Shown: positions 53,396 through 63,254 of the stretch, in pieces
How positions within the stretch are numbered: the stretch's first letter is position 1
Layout of the letters: each line of letters opens with the position of its first letter
From: Pseudorhizobium xiangyangii
Lineage (GTDB): Bacteria > Pseudomonadota > Alphaproteobacteria > Rhizobiales > Rhizobiaceae
Assembly (NCBI RefSeq): GCF_020531965.1
Contig: NZ_JAJAWH010000017.1
Span: 62,001 to 126,000, forward strand
DNA: 64,000 bases
Reading direction: 5' to 3'
Translations under genes and position numbers: made by a program
The notes under the pieces: model-generated
Database searches by the model: none
Seen by the model: the letters and a program-made list of their open reading frames with translations, nothing else
What the model was told of the DNA's origin: nothing

Positions 53396-54508
53396 TTATT
53401 GAAGTGCGAGGATGAAGTCGGCGACGTCGGCACGGATGGTCACAGTCTGGGCTGGATCAATCTGCCAGCCATTGAAGTCAGCAAGCGGAATGGCGTCGGG
53501 GTGCGGGGTCAAGTCCGTGCGGGTCGGCCAATCACCAGCGACATAGAAGGGCTTGAAGCCGTCGCCACCGGTCTCACTGTTGTCGCCCATCATGAAATCG
53601 ACCGCAAGTCTTGCGGCGGCTGGATTGGAAGTCTTCGGATTGAGCCCAAGGAACGCCGGAAAGACGATGCCGTTAGACGGCTTCACGTTATTTGCCACCT
53701 GCAAAGCCCAACCCTCATCCTCGTTGTCGCGGCGGTCAGAGTAGCTGGTGAAACCGATCGGCGGGTTCTGCTGGCCCTTGGCGCCAATCGCCTTGTTGAC
53801 GTCGTCAGTGGAACCGACAAGGACGAGGTCATTGGCAAAGAGATCTGCGATGAATTGTTGGCCGGCATTGTCAATGCCGTCAGCAAGATCGATTGCTCTG
53901 CCGAATGCGTCTTCGTAGGCTTTAGCCATGTCGTCAGACCTCAAAACGAACTCCGTCATTAGGTCAAGATAGTCGCCACGCTGCAGCGGATCGACCATGA
54001 TAACCCGGCCTTTCCATTCGGGCTTGGTGAGATCCCATACGTTCTTGACAGGTGAGCCATCCGGATGTGCTTCCTCGTTGAACATCAGCACTTTCGTGGA
54101 AAGGCGTTGGGCCAGAAGTGGAGACTTGAACTGATCGGGCAGGACGCCTGCGACGCGCGGCGGAACATAGGGCGTGATAAGGTTCTGACTTGCAAGTTCG
54201 CTCAGGACGACCGGGGCATCCGAAATGTAGATCACGTCCACCCCGGCGATACCGGCGGCAGCTTCACTTTTAATCCGCGCGATCTGCTCGGTCGACGACA
54301 TGTCGAAAGTTACCATGTCGATGCCGGGGTATGCTGCTTCAAATGCTTCTTCAACGCGGCCAATGCGGCTGGTGAATGCGTAGACCGTGACCTTGGCCTC
54401 TTTTTGGGCTTGGGCGAGCAACCCTTCGACGCTTAACCCATCAAGATCCTGGGCATGGGCGGTGGTTGCCAGCGCAAGCGCGCAGAGCGGTGTAAATATC
54501 CTGTACAT
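53396..54508 (-). CDS. ABC transporter periplasmic binding protein (class I Fe3+/AfuA-like fold)
   Basis: A 370-residue protein with a signal peptide (about 1-19, TTAHAQD) and a periplasmic-binding-protein type II fold: KVTVYAFTSRIGRVEEAFEAAYPGI, SEAAAGIAGVDVIYISD, PEWKGRVIMVDP and PAFLGLNPKTSNPAAARLAVDF. I do not see the YxxR/tyrosine pair of ferric-binding proteins clearly, so iron is not proven. A GAGGAG site precedes the ATG. It is the first structural gene of the operon; the candidate operator lies 34-53 bp upstream. Confidence 0.88.
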   Translation of the reverse strand: MYRIFTPLCALALATTAHAQDLDGLSVEGLLAQAQKEAKVTVYAFTSRIGRVEEAFEAAYPGIDMVTFDMSSTEQIARIKSEAAAGIAGVDVIYISDAPVVLSELASQNLITPYVPPRVAGVLPDQFKSPLLAQRLSTKVLMFNEEAHPDGSPVKNVWDLTKPEWKGRVIMVDPLQRGDYLDLMTEFVLRSDDMAKAYEDAFGRAIDLADGIDNAGQQFIADLFANDLVLVGSTDDVNKAIGAKGQQNPPIGFTSYSDRRDNEDEGWALQVANNVKPSNGIVFPAFLGLNPKTSNPAAARLAVDFMMGDNSETGGDGFKPFYVAGDWPTRTDLTPHPDAIPLADFNGWQIDPAQTVTIRADVADFILALQ

Positions 54509-54541
54509 GGGCGTCTCCTCTTGGATGCGATATATAGCCCA

Positions 54542-54561
54542 TGTAGAGATATCTTGCTACA
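54542..54561. promoter_or_regulatory. Candidate operator between the RpiR regulator gene and the transporter operon
   Basis: TGTAG (54542-54546) and CTACA (54557-54561) flank a central region containing the perfect palindrome AGATATCT (54547-54554). It lies just before the binding-protein start and after the rpiR-type gene, in an AT-rich stretch with GATATAT repeats on each side. RpiR binding is an inference. Confidence 0.4.
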
Positions 54562-54590
54562 GATATATGACGCGCAAGTTTTCTTGCAGC

Positions 54591-55448
54591 CTATCCTTCA
54601 AATTTTGCTATGAGGGTTCCAAGCCGCTCGAGTTTTGCCAGGGCGGCAGCTCCTCTGCGGTCCGCGAGGGCAAGAATGATCGCATTGCAGAGAGCCATCG
54701 GGACTGTCAGCGTCTGGTAACTGTCAGTGCTGCCAGCGCGCGGGGCGGACAGCAGGAGGTCGGGTCGGGGCTGCAGCGCGGGGCCGATCGTTCCGCAGAT
54801 TGCAAGAGTAGGCGCTGTGACTTCCTGTGCGATCTCCATGACGTGAGCATAGTCCGGCGGTTGACGCCGAAATGCAAATAAGAGAACACAATCACTCGAT
54901 CGCAGCGTCAGCATCTGTTCGGCAAGATCACGTCGGTTACCCGTCAAGCGCTGTGTCGTAATACCCAGTCTACGCAGACGGCGCTCCATCATCACGGCCA
55001 AGGTTTCGGCATTGCCGTGCCCGTGGATGAACACGCTGTCGCGGTCGAGCAAGGTCGCAGCATCGATAATCTGGCTGTCGCCAACAAGATCGGATACTGC
55101 CAAAAGTGCTGCGATTTCCTGTTCGATAAGGAGAGGCAGAAATCCCTGCGACCGCGTGTGATTGAGGGTTGCGGACATGCGGCTGGCAGGAGCCGAACCG
55201 CGCAGAAATTCGTCTCGAAGGTGATCGCGGAAATGCGCATAAGAGGAAAAGCCGAGCTTCCGTGACAGACGCGATGTCGTGGCTTCATGAACGCCCAGGC
55301 GAGCCGCAAATTCGCTAGAAGTGCCCAGAGCGATTTCGCGTGGAGCTTTCAGGAGTTCGGAAATCAGCCTTTGCTCGGTTTCCGTCAGGCTATTTGCGAC
55401 GTCCTGAACACGCTCTATCAGCACCTTCTTCTGTTCAGTATTGGGCAT
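54591..55448 (-). CDS. MurR/RpiR family transcriptional regulator
   Basis: A 285-residue regulator. The N-terminal HTH_6 domain (about 1-77: SLTETEQRLISELLKAPREIALGTSSEFAARLGVHEATTSRLSRKLGFSSY) is followed by a SIS sugar-phosphate-binding domain (about 118-255: IHGHGNAETLAVMMERRLRRLGI). Family members sense phosphosugars or related phosphorylated ligands. It lies directly upstream of the ABC importer genes on the same strand and is divergent from the gntP-like gene, so it probably controls the importer and perhaps the permease. Confidence 0.9.
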   Translation of the reverse strand: MPNTEQKKVLIERVQDVANSLTETEQRLISELLKAPREIALGTSSEFAARLGVHEATTSRLSRKLGFSSYAHFRDHLRDEFLRGSAPASRMSATLNHTRSQGFLPLLIEQEIAALLAVSDLVGDSQIIDAATLLDRDSVFIHGHGNAETLAVMMERRLRRLGITTQRLTGNRRDLAEQMLTLRSSDCVLLFAFRRQPPDYAHVMEIAQEVTAPTLAICGTIGPALQPRPDLLLSAPRAGSTDSYQTLTVPMALCNAIILALADRRGAAALAKLERLGTLIAKFEG

Positions 55449-55733
55449 GAGTAGCGACCGCTTTCTGCTTTAGCCGGGCTAACCGGTAGCACAAGGAAAA
55501 TCAACTGGATATCTGCGAAACTGTGGCTTGCACTGTTTGGCACCTATCGGACAGTTACAGCGTGAGCGACTTTTTCCTTCGTCACCGCTGGGGTGACTGC
55601 CCGCGGGGAAACCTGCATGCATGCATTTTTCAATCAGCACTTGAAATTACTGACTAGGCGATGTTTTACTGCTTTTGCGCAGCAGTTCCGACAGCGCAGT
55701 ACTACAGACGATAATTTCAGAGAGATCAGAATT

Positions 55734-57170
55734 ATGGGACTGTTTGGTATACTGCTGGCGCTGGCCCTCTTGATGTGGTTTGCATATCGGGGTTGGAGTG
55801 TGCTCTTGCTAGCACCAGCCGCCGCTCTTTTGGCGGCGGTCATCTCCGGGGAGCCACTTCTGCCCCATTGGACGGCGACCTTTATGAACGGCACTGCCCG
55901 TTTTGTCGCGCAGTGGTTCCCGTTGTTCCTCCTCGGAGGCATATTTGGAAAGATGATGGACGACAGCGGATCCATCACTTCGATCGCGCGGTTTCTGACA
56001 ACTCGTCTTGGCGTGCATCGCACCATGCTATCCGTGGTCTTAGCGTCTTCAGTGGTAACCTACGGCGGCGTAAGCGTGTTTGTTGCGTTCTTCGTTCTGG
56101 TTCCGATGACCCGGGAAATGTTCAAGGCCGCAAATATACCCGCCCGACTGATGCCAGCGGCGATTGGACTTGGAGCCTTCACATTCACCATGTCGGCGCT
56201 TCCCGGCACGCCGTCGACAAACAACGCTATTCCAATGCCCTACTTTGGAACGACGACCTTTGCCGCCCCCGGCCTTGGCATAATCGCGTCCCTGATTACT
56301 TTCGCATTTGGAATGTGGTGGCTCTTGCGCATCGAAGCAAAGGCGCGTGCGGCCGGGGAGGGGTATACAGACGAACCCGCACCGATTGTTATTACCGAGA
56401 AAGTGAGAGAGCAGGCTACCACGTCTGGAGACTTTGATCCGGCTGAGCTCGAGCATGGTCAGCGCGACGAACAAGGCCCGCCTTTCCTTTTTGCAGTTTT
56501 GCCGCTGATCGTCGTGATCGTCGTCAATTTTCTGATGGCTCTGGTCGTTCTCCCTCGAATCGATTTCTCGTTTCTAGAGGTGGGTTGGGGTCTAAATGTT
56601 GCATCAATGATCGGTGTCTGGGCGGTTTTGATCGCACTGGCATCTGCGATCGTAACAGTTATCTCGTTCAACTTTCATCGCCTTGGCGCGTTGCGCGAGA
56701 GCCTGGACGCGGGCGCAAATTCAGCTGTATTGCCCATTATGACAGTGGCAAGCCTTGTCGGCTTCGGTGCAGTGGTTGCGGCAATGCCGGCATTCGCAAT
56801 TGTGCGCGACGCCGTCCTGCAAATTCCAGGCGGCCCCCTGGTGTCGCTCGTAGTGGCCATGAACGTTTTGGCCGGGCTAACGGGCACTGCCTCTGGTGGG
56901 ATGGCGATTGCGCTTGGCGCGCTGGGGAGTGAGTATATGCGGCTGGCTGCCGAATACGGCATTAATCCTGAACTACTGCATCGCCTCACCACGATCAGCG
57001 CCGGGACACTCGATGCCCTCCCACACAACGGCACCGTTCTTCTGTTGCTCCAAATCAGCAAGCAGACACATGCCGGTAGCTATTTCGACATGGTGATGAC
57101 CGTGATTGTCGGAGTAATCATCTCTCTTGTAGCAGTCTTCATACTTGGGTCCATGTTTGGCTCGTTCTAA
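55734..57170 (+). CDS. GntP-family permease
   Basis: A 478-residue transporter with about twelve TM helices. GntP-type signatures are YGGVSVFVAFFVLVPMTREMFKAANIPARLMPAAI, FTMSALPGTPSTNNAIPMPYFGT and AGTLDALPHNGTVLLLLQISKQTH. The family imports gluconate, other sugar acids or small hydroxy acids with protons. ATG 55734 is chosen as the natural family start; the frame extends to 55593 without support. It is divergent from rpiR, with 285 bases between them and no clear operator other than that listed. Confidence 0.85.
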   Translation: MGLFGILLALALLMWFAYRGWSVLLLAPAAALLAAVISGEPLLPHWTATFMNGTARFVAQWFPLFLLGGIFGKMMDDSGSITSIARFLTTRLGVHRTMLSVVLASSVVTYGGVSVFVAFFVLVPMTREMFKAANIPARLMPAAIGLGAFTFTMSALPGTPSTNNAIPMPYFGTTTFAAPGLGIIASLITFAFGMWWLLRIEAKARAAGEGYTDEPAPIVITEKVREQATTSGDFDPAELEHGQRDEQGPPFLFAVLPLIVVIVVNFLMALVVLPRIDFSFLEVGWGLNVASMIGVWAVLIALASAIVTVISFNFHRLGALRESLDAGANSAVLPIMTVASLVGFGAVVAAMPAFAIVRDAVLQIPGGPLVSLVVAMNVLAGLTGTASGGMAIALGALGSEYMRLAAEYGINPELLHRLTTISAGTLDALPHNGTVLLLLQISKQTHAGSYFDMVMTVIVGVIISLVAVFILGSMFGSF

Positions 57171-57284
57171 TCATACCCCTCGATAAACTCGCGTGGAACC
57201 AAACCTGAACTACCCCTGGAAGTCCATCTCGTTTTTTAGTCCCGTTCGCACTTCTTGCAGTTCTATCTTCAATGGGAGACTACG

Positions 57285-57869
57285 ATGAAGACGACAATCC
57301 TGACAGCTACGGTCGTGGCGCTCACCGTGAACCCGGCCTTTGCCCATCTTGACCCAACCGAACATGGCTCCTTCGCCGCGGGTTTTACACATCCTGTCTC
57401 GGGAGTTGACCACATAGTGGTCATGGTGGCGGTCGGCCTATGGGCAGCCATGCTTGGCCGCCAGGCTCTTTTTGTCGTTCCAGCGACCTTCCTTGGTCTT
57501 ATGATCTTGGGTTTCGCTACCGCGATACTGGGAATGCCATTGCCCCTTGTTGAACCGGTAATTCTCGGTTCAGTCGTTGTCCTGGGCATTGCCGTAGCAG
57601 TCGCTTTGCCTGTGTGGCCGGTGGTCGGCGCAATGATCGTCGGATTCTTCGCATTTTTTCATGGACACGCTCACGGTGAGGAAATGGGTGCCGCTGAATC
57701 GATTTCCTATGGAGCTGGATTTGTCGTGGCGACCGCCATGCTTCATATCCTTGGAATCGCTGCTGGACTGATCGCATGGTATCGAACGGCGGGCTCGAAA
57801 GGGCGGCTGACAATTCGCTTCGCCGGGGGCGCGGCTGCACTCAGTGGCTTGATGCTGATGGTCGGATGA
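57285..57869 (+). CDS. HupE/UreJ family nickel permease
   Basis: A 194-residue protein with a signal peptide (about 1-19, NPAFAH) and six TM helices. Family motifs include GFTHPVSGVDHIVVMVAVGLWAA and FFAFFHGHAHGEEM, whose histidines and acidic residues bind Ni2+. Members take up nickel for urease or hydrogenase, and the adjacent urease genes fix the role. GGGAGAC lies 7 nt before ATG 57285. It is the first gene of a unit with ureF. Confidence 0.9.
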   Translation: MKTTILTATVVALTVNPAFAHLDPTEHGSFAAGFTHPVSGVDHIVVMVAVGLWAAMLGRQALFVVPATFLGLMILGFATAILGMPLPLVEPVILGSVVVLGIAVAVALPVWPVVGAMIVGFFAFFHGHAHGEEMGAAESISYGAGFVVATAMLHILGIAAGLIAWYRTAGSKGRLTIRFAGGAAALSGLMLMVG

Positions 57870-57906
57870 AGTTTCAACGATCGGATTATCTTTCACCCGG
57901 ATAGAC

Positions 57907-58635
57907 GTGGCCAGTTACAACCGTCGGCCATCCCATATGCTGAGGACGCGCGTGGCTAACCATGGCACTCTAAATGACCGATCTATTCATCTGTTGCGTC
58001 TCGCCAGCCCAAGCCAACCCGTCGGTGGCTTCTCCTATTCCCGGGGACTGGAATGGGCGGTTCACTCTGGGGTGGTGCATGATGAGCAAACAGCCAACAG
58101 TTGGATCCTGGGATTGCTTGAGCACAGCTACGCTCCCCTCGACGGCGCTTTTTTCTGGCGCATGATGCACGCTCTTCGGATGGGCAGCGAAGATTGCTTC
58201 CTGGAGGCGGACGCCTGGCTTGGAGCATCCCGCGAAAGCCGGGAGATGGAGCTGGAAGACCTGCGGATGAGCGAGGCGATGCTGCGCTTGCTGTCAGATC
58301 TTGCAGTCCCGCGAGCCAGAAATTTTGCTGAAAGGTGCCGTACCTACCCAGCTGCCTTCGCAGTCGCGGCTGTACATTGGGAGATCGGGCCGTCAGAGGC
58401 ACTACGGGGGCTAATGTGGAGTGTGGTGGAGGCGCAAGTGTCAGCTGCTATCCGCCTCATACCGCTTGGCCACACCTCGGGCCAGCGTATTCTCATCGCT
58501 AGCGTGCCAGTCATTGAGAGAGCCGCCCACCAGGCGGAGTACGTTTCCGACGATGATCTTGGGAATGTCGCCCCGGCAATGGCTATGGCAAGTGCTTGGC
58601 ACGAGACGCAATACAGTCGCCTGTTTCGATCCTGA
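57907..58635 (+). CDS. ureF: Urease accessory protein UreF
   Basis: About 242 residues from a GTG start, with starts at 57937 and 57952 also possible. Core motifs are LLRLASPSQPVGGFSYSRGLEWAV, WILGLLEHSYAPLDGAFF and AALIRLIPLGHTSGQR-like text (AIRLIPLGHTSGQRIL). UreF acts with UreD and UreG as the GTPase-coupled platform that loads nickel into urease. It lies 37 nt after the hupE-like gene. Its stop is 1 nt from the stop of the convergent urea-transporter gene, so no terminator separates them. Confidence 0.92.
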   Translation: MASYNRRPSHMLRTRVANHGTLNDRSIHLLRLASPSQPVGGFSYSRGLEWAVHSGVVHDEQTANSWILGLLEHSYAPLDGAFFWRMMHALRMGSEDCFLEADAWLGASRESREMELEDLRMSEAMLRLLSDLAVPRARNFAERCRTYPAAFAVAAVHWEIGPSEALRGLMWSVVEAQVSAAIRLIPLGHTSGQRILIASVPVIERAAHQAEYVSDDDLGNVAPAMAMASAWHETQYSRLFRS

Positions 58636-58636
58636 A

Positions 58637-59674
58637 TCAGATTTTCTGCGACTGCAGGAGATGGCGCTCTCGATTTTCTTCAGGCGTGGTTGACTGTGCC
58701 GGAGGGACCGGCACAACCGCTTTGAATGCATACTGACCAAGAAGCATGACCCATGTAACGATGACGAAGGTCGAAGTCAGGACAGGCATTCCTATGGGTT
58801 CCAGGAAAATAGCGACAGAAGCCCAAAGCCAGGTCGCTACAATGGCTCCAAAGATTGCGTAGACAAAGCTCTTCCACGTGAACACTAGGAACACTCCCCC
58901 TAGTGCCATCGCCGTGAGTGCCGAGTTGTAACCGAAAAGACCATCCCGAATAGCGCCTTCTGGTCCGCCATATAGTGCGGCGACGAGGGTGCCAATTATT
59001 GCTCCTAGCAAAGCCATGCCCGCGGCTATACGCGAGTGCACGATAATTCCGATAAGAATGATGTAACCGGAGATCCAGTTGTCCTGGAAAAAGATCTGTC
59101 CGATCGACGTACCGATGCCCATGTACCAGGTCGTTAAATTGTATGGCGCTTCGTAGGAGAACTGATCTGGCGATATCGGTTTGGCCATTGGCCCGGCATC
59201 GATGGCGTCAAACTTGAGCACCACGAACAGAAATAGCCACCCAATCAACACGAAAGGCATCGTCAGAGGAGCTACTTTGTGGGGAGCTAGAATTGCCGCA
59301 ATGCTGGCGAATGCCATCGTCGTGAAAGCCGACGCACAGAGAAGATAAAACAGCATGGCGGGGGTGGGGACAGCCCCGACACGAAAATCTTCGCTCGTGA
59401 ACGCCACAAGCGCTAGTCCGACCAAGGCGCCGTTGAAACCGAACAAGCCATCGCGAATTAGGCTTCTGTCCGCTTGGAGGATAACGGCCGTGAGTGTACT
59501 CGTGACGGCACCCAATATGCAAATTGCAGCATAGATCCAAGAGTTAACGAGCAGTCCGAATAGGATGACAGCGCCGGAGATCGGGCTGTTCTGGAACACC
59601 ACTTGTCCAATACCCCGAAAGGTCCAGTCAACAAGGCCCAGGGAAGCATGCTCCCGAAAATGGTCCAGCTGCAT
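58637..59674 (-). CDS. Urea transporter (UT family)
   Basis: A 345-residue channel with two homologous halves of about five TM helices each. Both halves hold the same pore motif: GIGQVVFQNSPISG with IRDGLFGFNGALVGLAL in the first, and SIGQIFFQDNWISG with IRDGLFGYNSALTAMAL in the second. It lets urea enter for hydrolysis by the urease encoded just upstream. ATG 59674 has a GAGG site; the GTG at 59680 is too close to it. Confidence 0.92.
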   Translation of the reverse strand: MQLDHFREHASLGLVDWTFRGIGQVVFQNSPISGAVILFGLLVNSWIYAAICILGAVTSTLTAVILQADRSLIRDGLFGFNGALVGLALVAFTSEDFRVGAVPTPAMLFYLLCASAFTTMAFASIAAILAPHKVAPLTMPFVLIGWLFLFVVLKFDAIDAGPMAKPISPDQFSYEAPYNLTTWYMGIGTSIGQIFFQDNWISGYIILIGIIVHSRIAAGMALLGAIIGTLVAALYGGPEGAIRDGLFGYNSALTAMALGGVFLVFTWKSFVYAIFGAIVATWLWASVAIFLEPIGMPVLTSTFVIVTWVMLLGQYAFKAVVPVPPAQSTTPEENRERHLLQSQKI

Positions 59675-59716
59675 CGTCACCTCACGTGAATTGCCCGAGC
59701 GACCTTGAGCGTAAAT

Positions 59717-61420
59717 CTAGAAGAGAAAGTAGCGCTGCGTCATGGGAAGTTCGGTCGCCGCCTCACAGGTGATGAGCTCGCCATCAACGCGAACCTCATA
59801 GCTTTGAGGGTCTACTTCAATTTTCGGCGTCAAGCCGTTGTGTATCATGTCTTTTTTACGAATGTTTCGCATGCCACGCACCGCGACTATGTTCTTGTTG
59901 AGGCGTAACTTCTGGCCGATCCCATCGTCGAAAGCCGCTTTCGAGACAAACGTTACCCCGGTTGATCCCAGCGCTCGGCCGATAACACCGTACATTGGAC
60001 GATAGTGCACGGGTTGCGGCGTAGAAATTGAAGCGTTTGGATCTCCCATAGGAGCCATCGCTATCATTCCTCCAATCATTACGAGCTGCGGTTTAACCCC
60101 GAAGAAAGCAGGCTTCCAAAGAACCAGGTCAGCGCGCTTACCGACTTCGATCGACCCTATTTCATGAGCGAAGCCATGTGTTATTGCGGGATTAATCGTA
60201 TATTTTGCCACATAGCGTTTCACCCGGAAGTTATCGTTGCGGTCGCTGTCTTCTGGCAGTGGGCCGCGCTGAACTTTCATTTTATGCGCTGTCTGCCAGC
60301 ATCGAAGCGTGGTTTCACCGATCCTCCCCATTGCCTGCGAGTCTGACGACATCATAGAAAACACGCCTAGATCGTGGAGAATGTCCTCTGCTGCGATCGT
60401 TTCACGCCGGATGCGTGACTCTGCAAATGCAACGTCTTCGGGTATTTGTGGGCTGAGATGGTGGCAGACCATCAGCATGTCGAGATGTTCGTCAACGGTG
60501 TTGATAGTGTATGGGCGCGTCGGGTTTGTGGAGGAGGGCAGTATGTTGTCTTCACCCGCCGCAACGATGATATCTGGCGCGTGCCCGCCGCCTGCTCCCT
60601 CGGTATGAAAACTATGAATTGTTCGCCCTTTCATCGCTGCGAACGTATCTTTAACAAAGCCGCTTTCGTTGAGGGTATCTGTGTGAATTGCAACTTGAAT
60701 GTCCTGCTCGTCTGCGACGGTCAGGCAATTGTCGATGGCGGCGGGCGTGGTGCCCCAGTCTTCATGGAGTTTGAGACCGATCGCACCTGCAAAAATCTGT
60801 TCACGCAGGGGGTCGGGCAAACTGGCATTGCCCTTGCCCAGCAACCCGACATTGACCGGAAGGGCCTCTGCGGCCTCCAGCATGCGGTGAATGGCCCAGG
60901 GGCCAGGCGTTACCGTGGTTGCGAGGGTTCCAACAGTTGGACCTGTCCCGCCACCGACGAGGGTCGTCGTTCCGCTCGCAAGTGCCTCTTCGGCCTGCTG
61001 GGGCGCGATAAAGTGAATGTGTGTGTCGATCCCTCCCGCGGTCAGGATGCGGTTTTCGCCTGCAATTACGTCAGTGCCGGGGCCAATCACGATGTTCACG
61101 CCAGGCTGGATATCAGGATTTCCCGCCTTGCCGATTCCCGATATTCGGCCGTTCTTTATCCCCACGTCGGCTTTCACGACCCCCCAGTGATCGATGATGA
61201 CTGCGTTGGTAATAACCAGGTCTGCAACCTCAGCGGCTAGGCGCTGGCTCTGGCCCATCCCGTCACGGATGACCTTGCCTCCGCCAAAGGTGACCTCTTC
61301 ACCATAGATTGTATGGTCTTCCTCAACCTGAACAACGAGCTCGGTATCCGCAAGCCTGATCCGATCTCCCTTGGTTGGCCCATAGAGTTCCGCGTAGGTT
61401 TGCCGTGTGATCTTCGTCAT
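59717..61420 (-). CDS. ureC: Urease alpha subunit
   Basis: A 567-residue catalytic subunit with all key residues in the standard numbering: H134 and H136 (HIHF), carbamylated K217 (GLKLHEDWG), H246, H272, active-site H320 in MVCHHLSP (C319 flap), and D360 in SSDSQAMGR. It hydrolyses urea to ammonia and carbamate at a dinickel centre. It lies 9 nt after ureB. Confidence 0.99.
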   Translation of the reverse strand: MTKITRQTYAELYGPTKGDRIRLADTELVVQVEEDHTIYGEEVTFGGGKVIRDGMGQSQRLAAEVADLVITNAVIIDHWGVVKADVGIKNGRISGIGKAGNPDIQPGVNIVIGPGTDVIAGENRILTAGGIDTHIHFIAPQQAEEALASGTTTLVGGGTGPTVGTLATTVTPGPWAIHRMLEAAEALPVNVGLLGKGNASLPDPLREQIFAGAIGLKLHEDWGTTPAAIDNCLTVADEQDIQVAIHTDTLNESGFVKDTFAAMKGRTIHSFHTEGAGGGHAPDIIVAAGEDNILPSSTNPTRPYTINTVDEHLDMLMVCHHLSPQIPEDVAFAESRIRRETIAAEDILHDLGVFSMMSSDSQAMGRIGETTLRCWQTAHKMKVQRGPLPEDSDRNDNFRVKRYVAKYTINPAITHGFAHEIGSIEVGKRADLVLWKPAFFGVKPQLVMIGGMIAMAPMGDPNASISTPQPVHYRPMYGVIGRALGSTGVTFVSKAAFDDGIGQKLRLNKNIVAVRGMRNIRKKDMIHNGLTPKIEVDPQSYEVRVDGELITCEAATELPMTQRYFLF

Positions 61421-61429
61421 CCCTGCCTC

Positions 61430-61735
61430 CTAAAGTCTACCCATGACCTTCGCATTGAAGCCAAAAACCTCTCGCGCACCGTCCAGGGCAACGAGCTCTA
61501 CAGTTCGGTCTTGACCTGGCTCGAAACGAACAGCAGTTCCTGCCGGAATATTGAGCCTGAAACCTCTCGACATTTGCCGATCAAATAGAAGCGCGTCGTT
61601 CGTTTCATAGAAGTGGTAATGGGAGCCTACCTGGATCGGTCGATCCCCACTGTTCGCGACGTCGATCTCACGGGTTTCGCGGCCCACGTTCAGTTCGACG
61701 GAGCCATCCTCAATAAAATACTCACCCGGAATCAT
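61430..61735 (-). CDS. ureB: Urease beta subunit
   Basis: A 101-residue beta subunit of normal length: [43 protein letters not shown] and [24 protein letters not shown]. Structural part of the (alpha-beta-gamma)3 enzyme. It lies 10 nt after ureA. Confidence 0.97.
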   Translation of the reverse strand: MIPGEYFIEDGSVELNVGRETREIDVANSGDRPIQVGSHYHFYETNDALLFDRQMSRGFRLNIPAGTAVRFEPGQDRTVELVALDGAREVFGFNAKVMGRL

Positions 61736-61745
61736 GGCATCCTCC

Positions 61746-62048
61746 TCAAGGAACGGGATTGTGAATGGTCACGAGCTTCGTGCCGTCCGGAAACGTTGCC
61801 TCAACCTGAATGTCATGAATCATCTCGGGCACCCCTTCCATCACATCATCTCGCGTAAGGAGTGTAGCGCCGTAGGACATAAGATCCGCTACGGTGCGCC
61901 CGTCCCGTGCCCCCTCAAGGATTGCAGCAGAGATGTAGGCCACGACCTCTGGATAGTTGAGCTTTACGCCGCGAGCTTTGCGACGCTCCGCGACCAGTGC
62001 TGCTGTGAAGATTAGGAGTTTGTCTTTTTCACGAGGCAAGAGTTCCAT
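61746..62048 (-). CDS. ureA: Urease gamma subunit
   Basis: A 100-residue gamma subunit: [44 protein letters not shown] and [24 protein letters not shown] are all typical. First structural gene, 23 nt after ureD. Confidence 0.98.
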   Translation of the reverse strand: MELLPREKDKLLIFTAALVAERRKARGVKLNYPEVVAYISAAILEGARDGRTVADLMSYGATLLTRDDVMEGVPEMIHDIQVEATFPDGTKLVTIHNPVP

Positions 62049-62071
62049 AGGTCAACCCTCATTGATCAGTA

Positions 62072-62899
62072 TCACGTTGCCCATATTCGAGGAGCGGTTG
62101 CGCGCTTTCCCAGACCGGCTTCGCGCAGTATGTCCCAGGCCTGGAAAAACAGCGTTTTGGCTTCGGATATCCGGGTGCCCAAATAGCGGCACACGACTAC
62201 CCTCTCGAGTGCGCTGGCAGAAAAAACCGAAAGGGCAGCCTGTCCATGGGCTTGTCGAATTCGTTCGACTGCGTTTTCGATCATCGGCCCGGCATAGACC
62301 ATGGTCCCGACGATAGGTCTGCCAGCAAGAATGAACGGTAAATCGATCATGCCGCCTTCGCCTTTTAGGTTTAGCTGCTCAAACCAAATAGGACGACCAT
62401 CCCGAACGATCTCTATGCGCTGCCGAGCATTTCCTCTCCGGAAGAGTTCTCTCGAGGCTGGACGGCCGAAACTGAACATATCCCAGCCGATGTAAGTTGA
62501 ATCCGCTGCAAGCGTAACACGGGTTTTGAGTGAAGCCTTCGCGCCGTCGAATAAGATGGTCTCTTGGGGAAGGTACTCGCAGATTCCGCCCGCTCCGACC
62601 TCAATGTGGACGCGCTGTTCGCTAGAACGCTGGTCACAGCGATAGAACTTGGTAGCGCCGGGGGTCGTTAGGACGGTACGTGCGTTCGGACCTAAATGGC
62701 ATGTCATATTTAACTGGTCGCCGCCGGCCACTCCTCCCGGTGGATGAAGAATGTAGACATGAGCCGATCCATCGGCCTCCGGGTGAAAGGGGCGCTGAAC
62801 AACAAGCGGCCCCATGTGCCGCCGGTGCATTAGGCGCGTCAGCCCGTTGGAGTACTCAAATGTCAGGTCGAGTTCAGCGCGCCAGCCGTTCACGGTCAC
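62072..62899 (-). CDS. ureD: Urease accessory protein UreD
   Basis: A 275-residue UreD/UreH: LHPPGGVAGGDQLNM, LTTPGATKFYR, GGICEYLPQETILFDGA and ADSTYIGWDMFSFGRPAS. It is the scaffold that binds apo-urease and recruits UreF and UreG for nickel insertion. The start is GTG 62899, though a second GTG lies 6 nt further in. First gene of the ureDABC-utp unit. Confidence 0.94.
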   Translation of the reverse strand: MTVNGWRAELDLTFEYSNGLTRLMHRRHMGPLVVQRPFHPEADGSAHVYILHPPGGVAGGDQLNMTCHLGPNARTVLTTPGATKFYRCDQRSSEQRVHIEVGAGGICEYLPQETILFDGAKASLKTRVTLAADSTYIGWDMFSFGRPASRELFRRGNARQRIEIVRDGRPIWFEQLNLKGEGGMIDLPFILAGRPIVGTMVYAGPMIENAVERIRQAHGQAALSVFSASALERVVVCRYLGTRISEAKTLFFQAWDILREAGLGKRATAPRIWAT

Positions 62900-63254
62900 C
62901 CCTTACCTCTCAATAGTATGATTACGAAGGTAGATGCCTGAAGTATGCCAGTAAGGGATCAGATGTCTTGTGCCATTCCTGCAAAAGCTAATCGTCCGAC
63001 GATCCCTGCGCAACAGAAATATCTCTCGGCCGCTCGTCGTCTACATTCCGTAGGCAAAGTTTATTGACTCGTTCGTCGGCAACTCTGCACTATTGGTCCT
63101 CAGGGTCGCAGGGCACGATGCTCGTGTGCGAACCATCACTATATCGAAGACAAGCTTTGCTGCATTCAGAAATGCCAATTATCCTGTATCAAAACTGGGT
63201 GCAGCGTTCGTAACATTACCGGCGTGACGACCATTTTTCATTGAGGGCATCAAT
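62900..63254. other. Divergent promoter region between ureD and ureG
   Basis: 355 bases with no gene. TTGACT at 63064-63069 followed about 18 bp later by CACTAT is a passable promoter for ureG. I found no clear NtrC, Nac or NikR-type palindrome by eye. A GAGGG site precedes ureG. Confidence 0.4.

Noticed and set aside
50559-54508. Annotation of the ABC importer as an iron transporter
   Set aside because: Family resemblance alone is ambiguous between Fbp and Afu types; the RpiR and phosphatase neighbours favour a phosphorylated organic solute, so no iron function is claimed.
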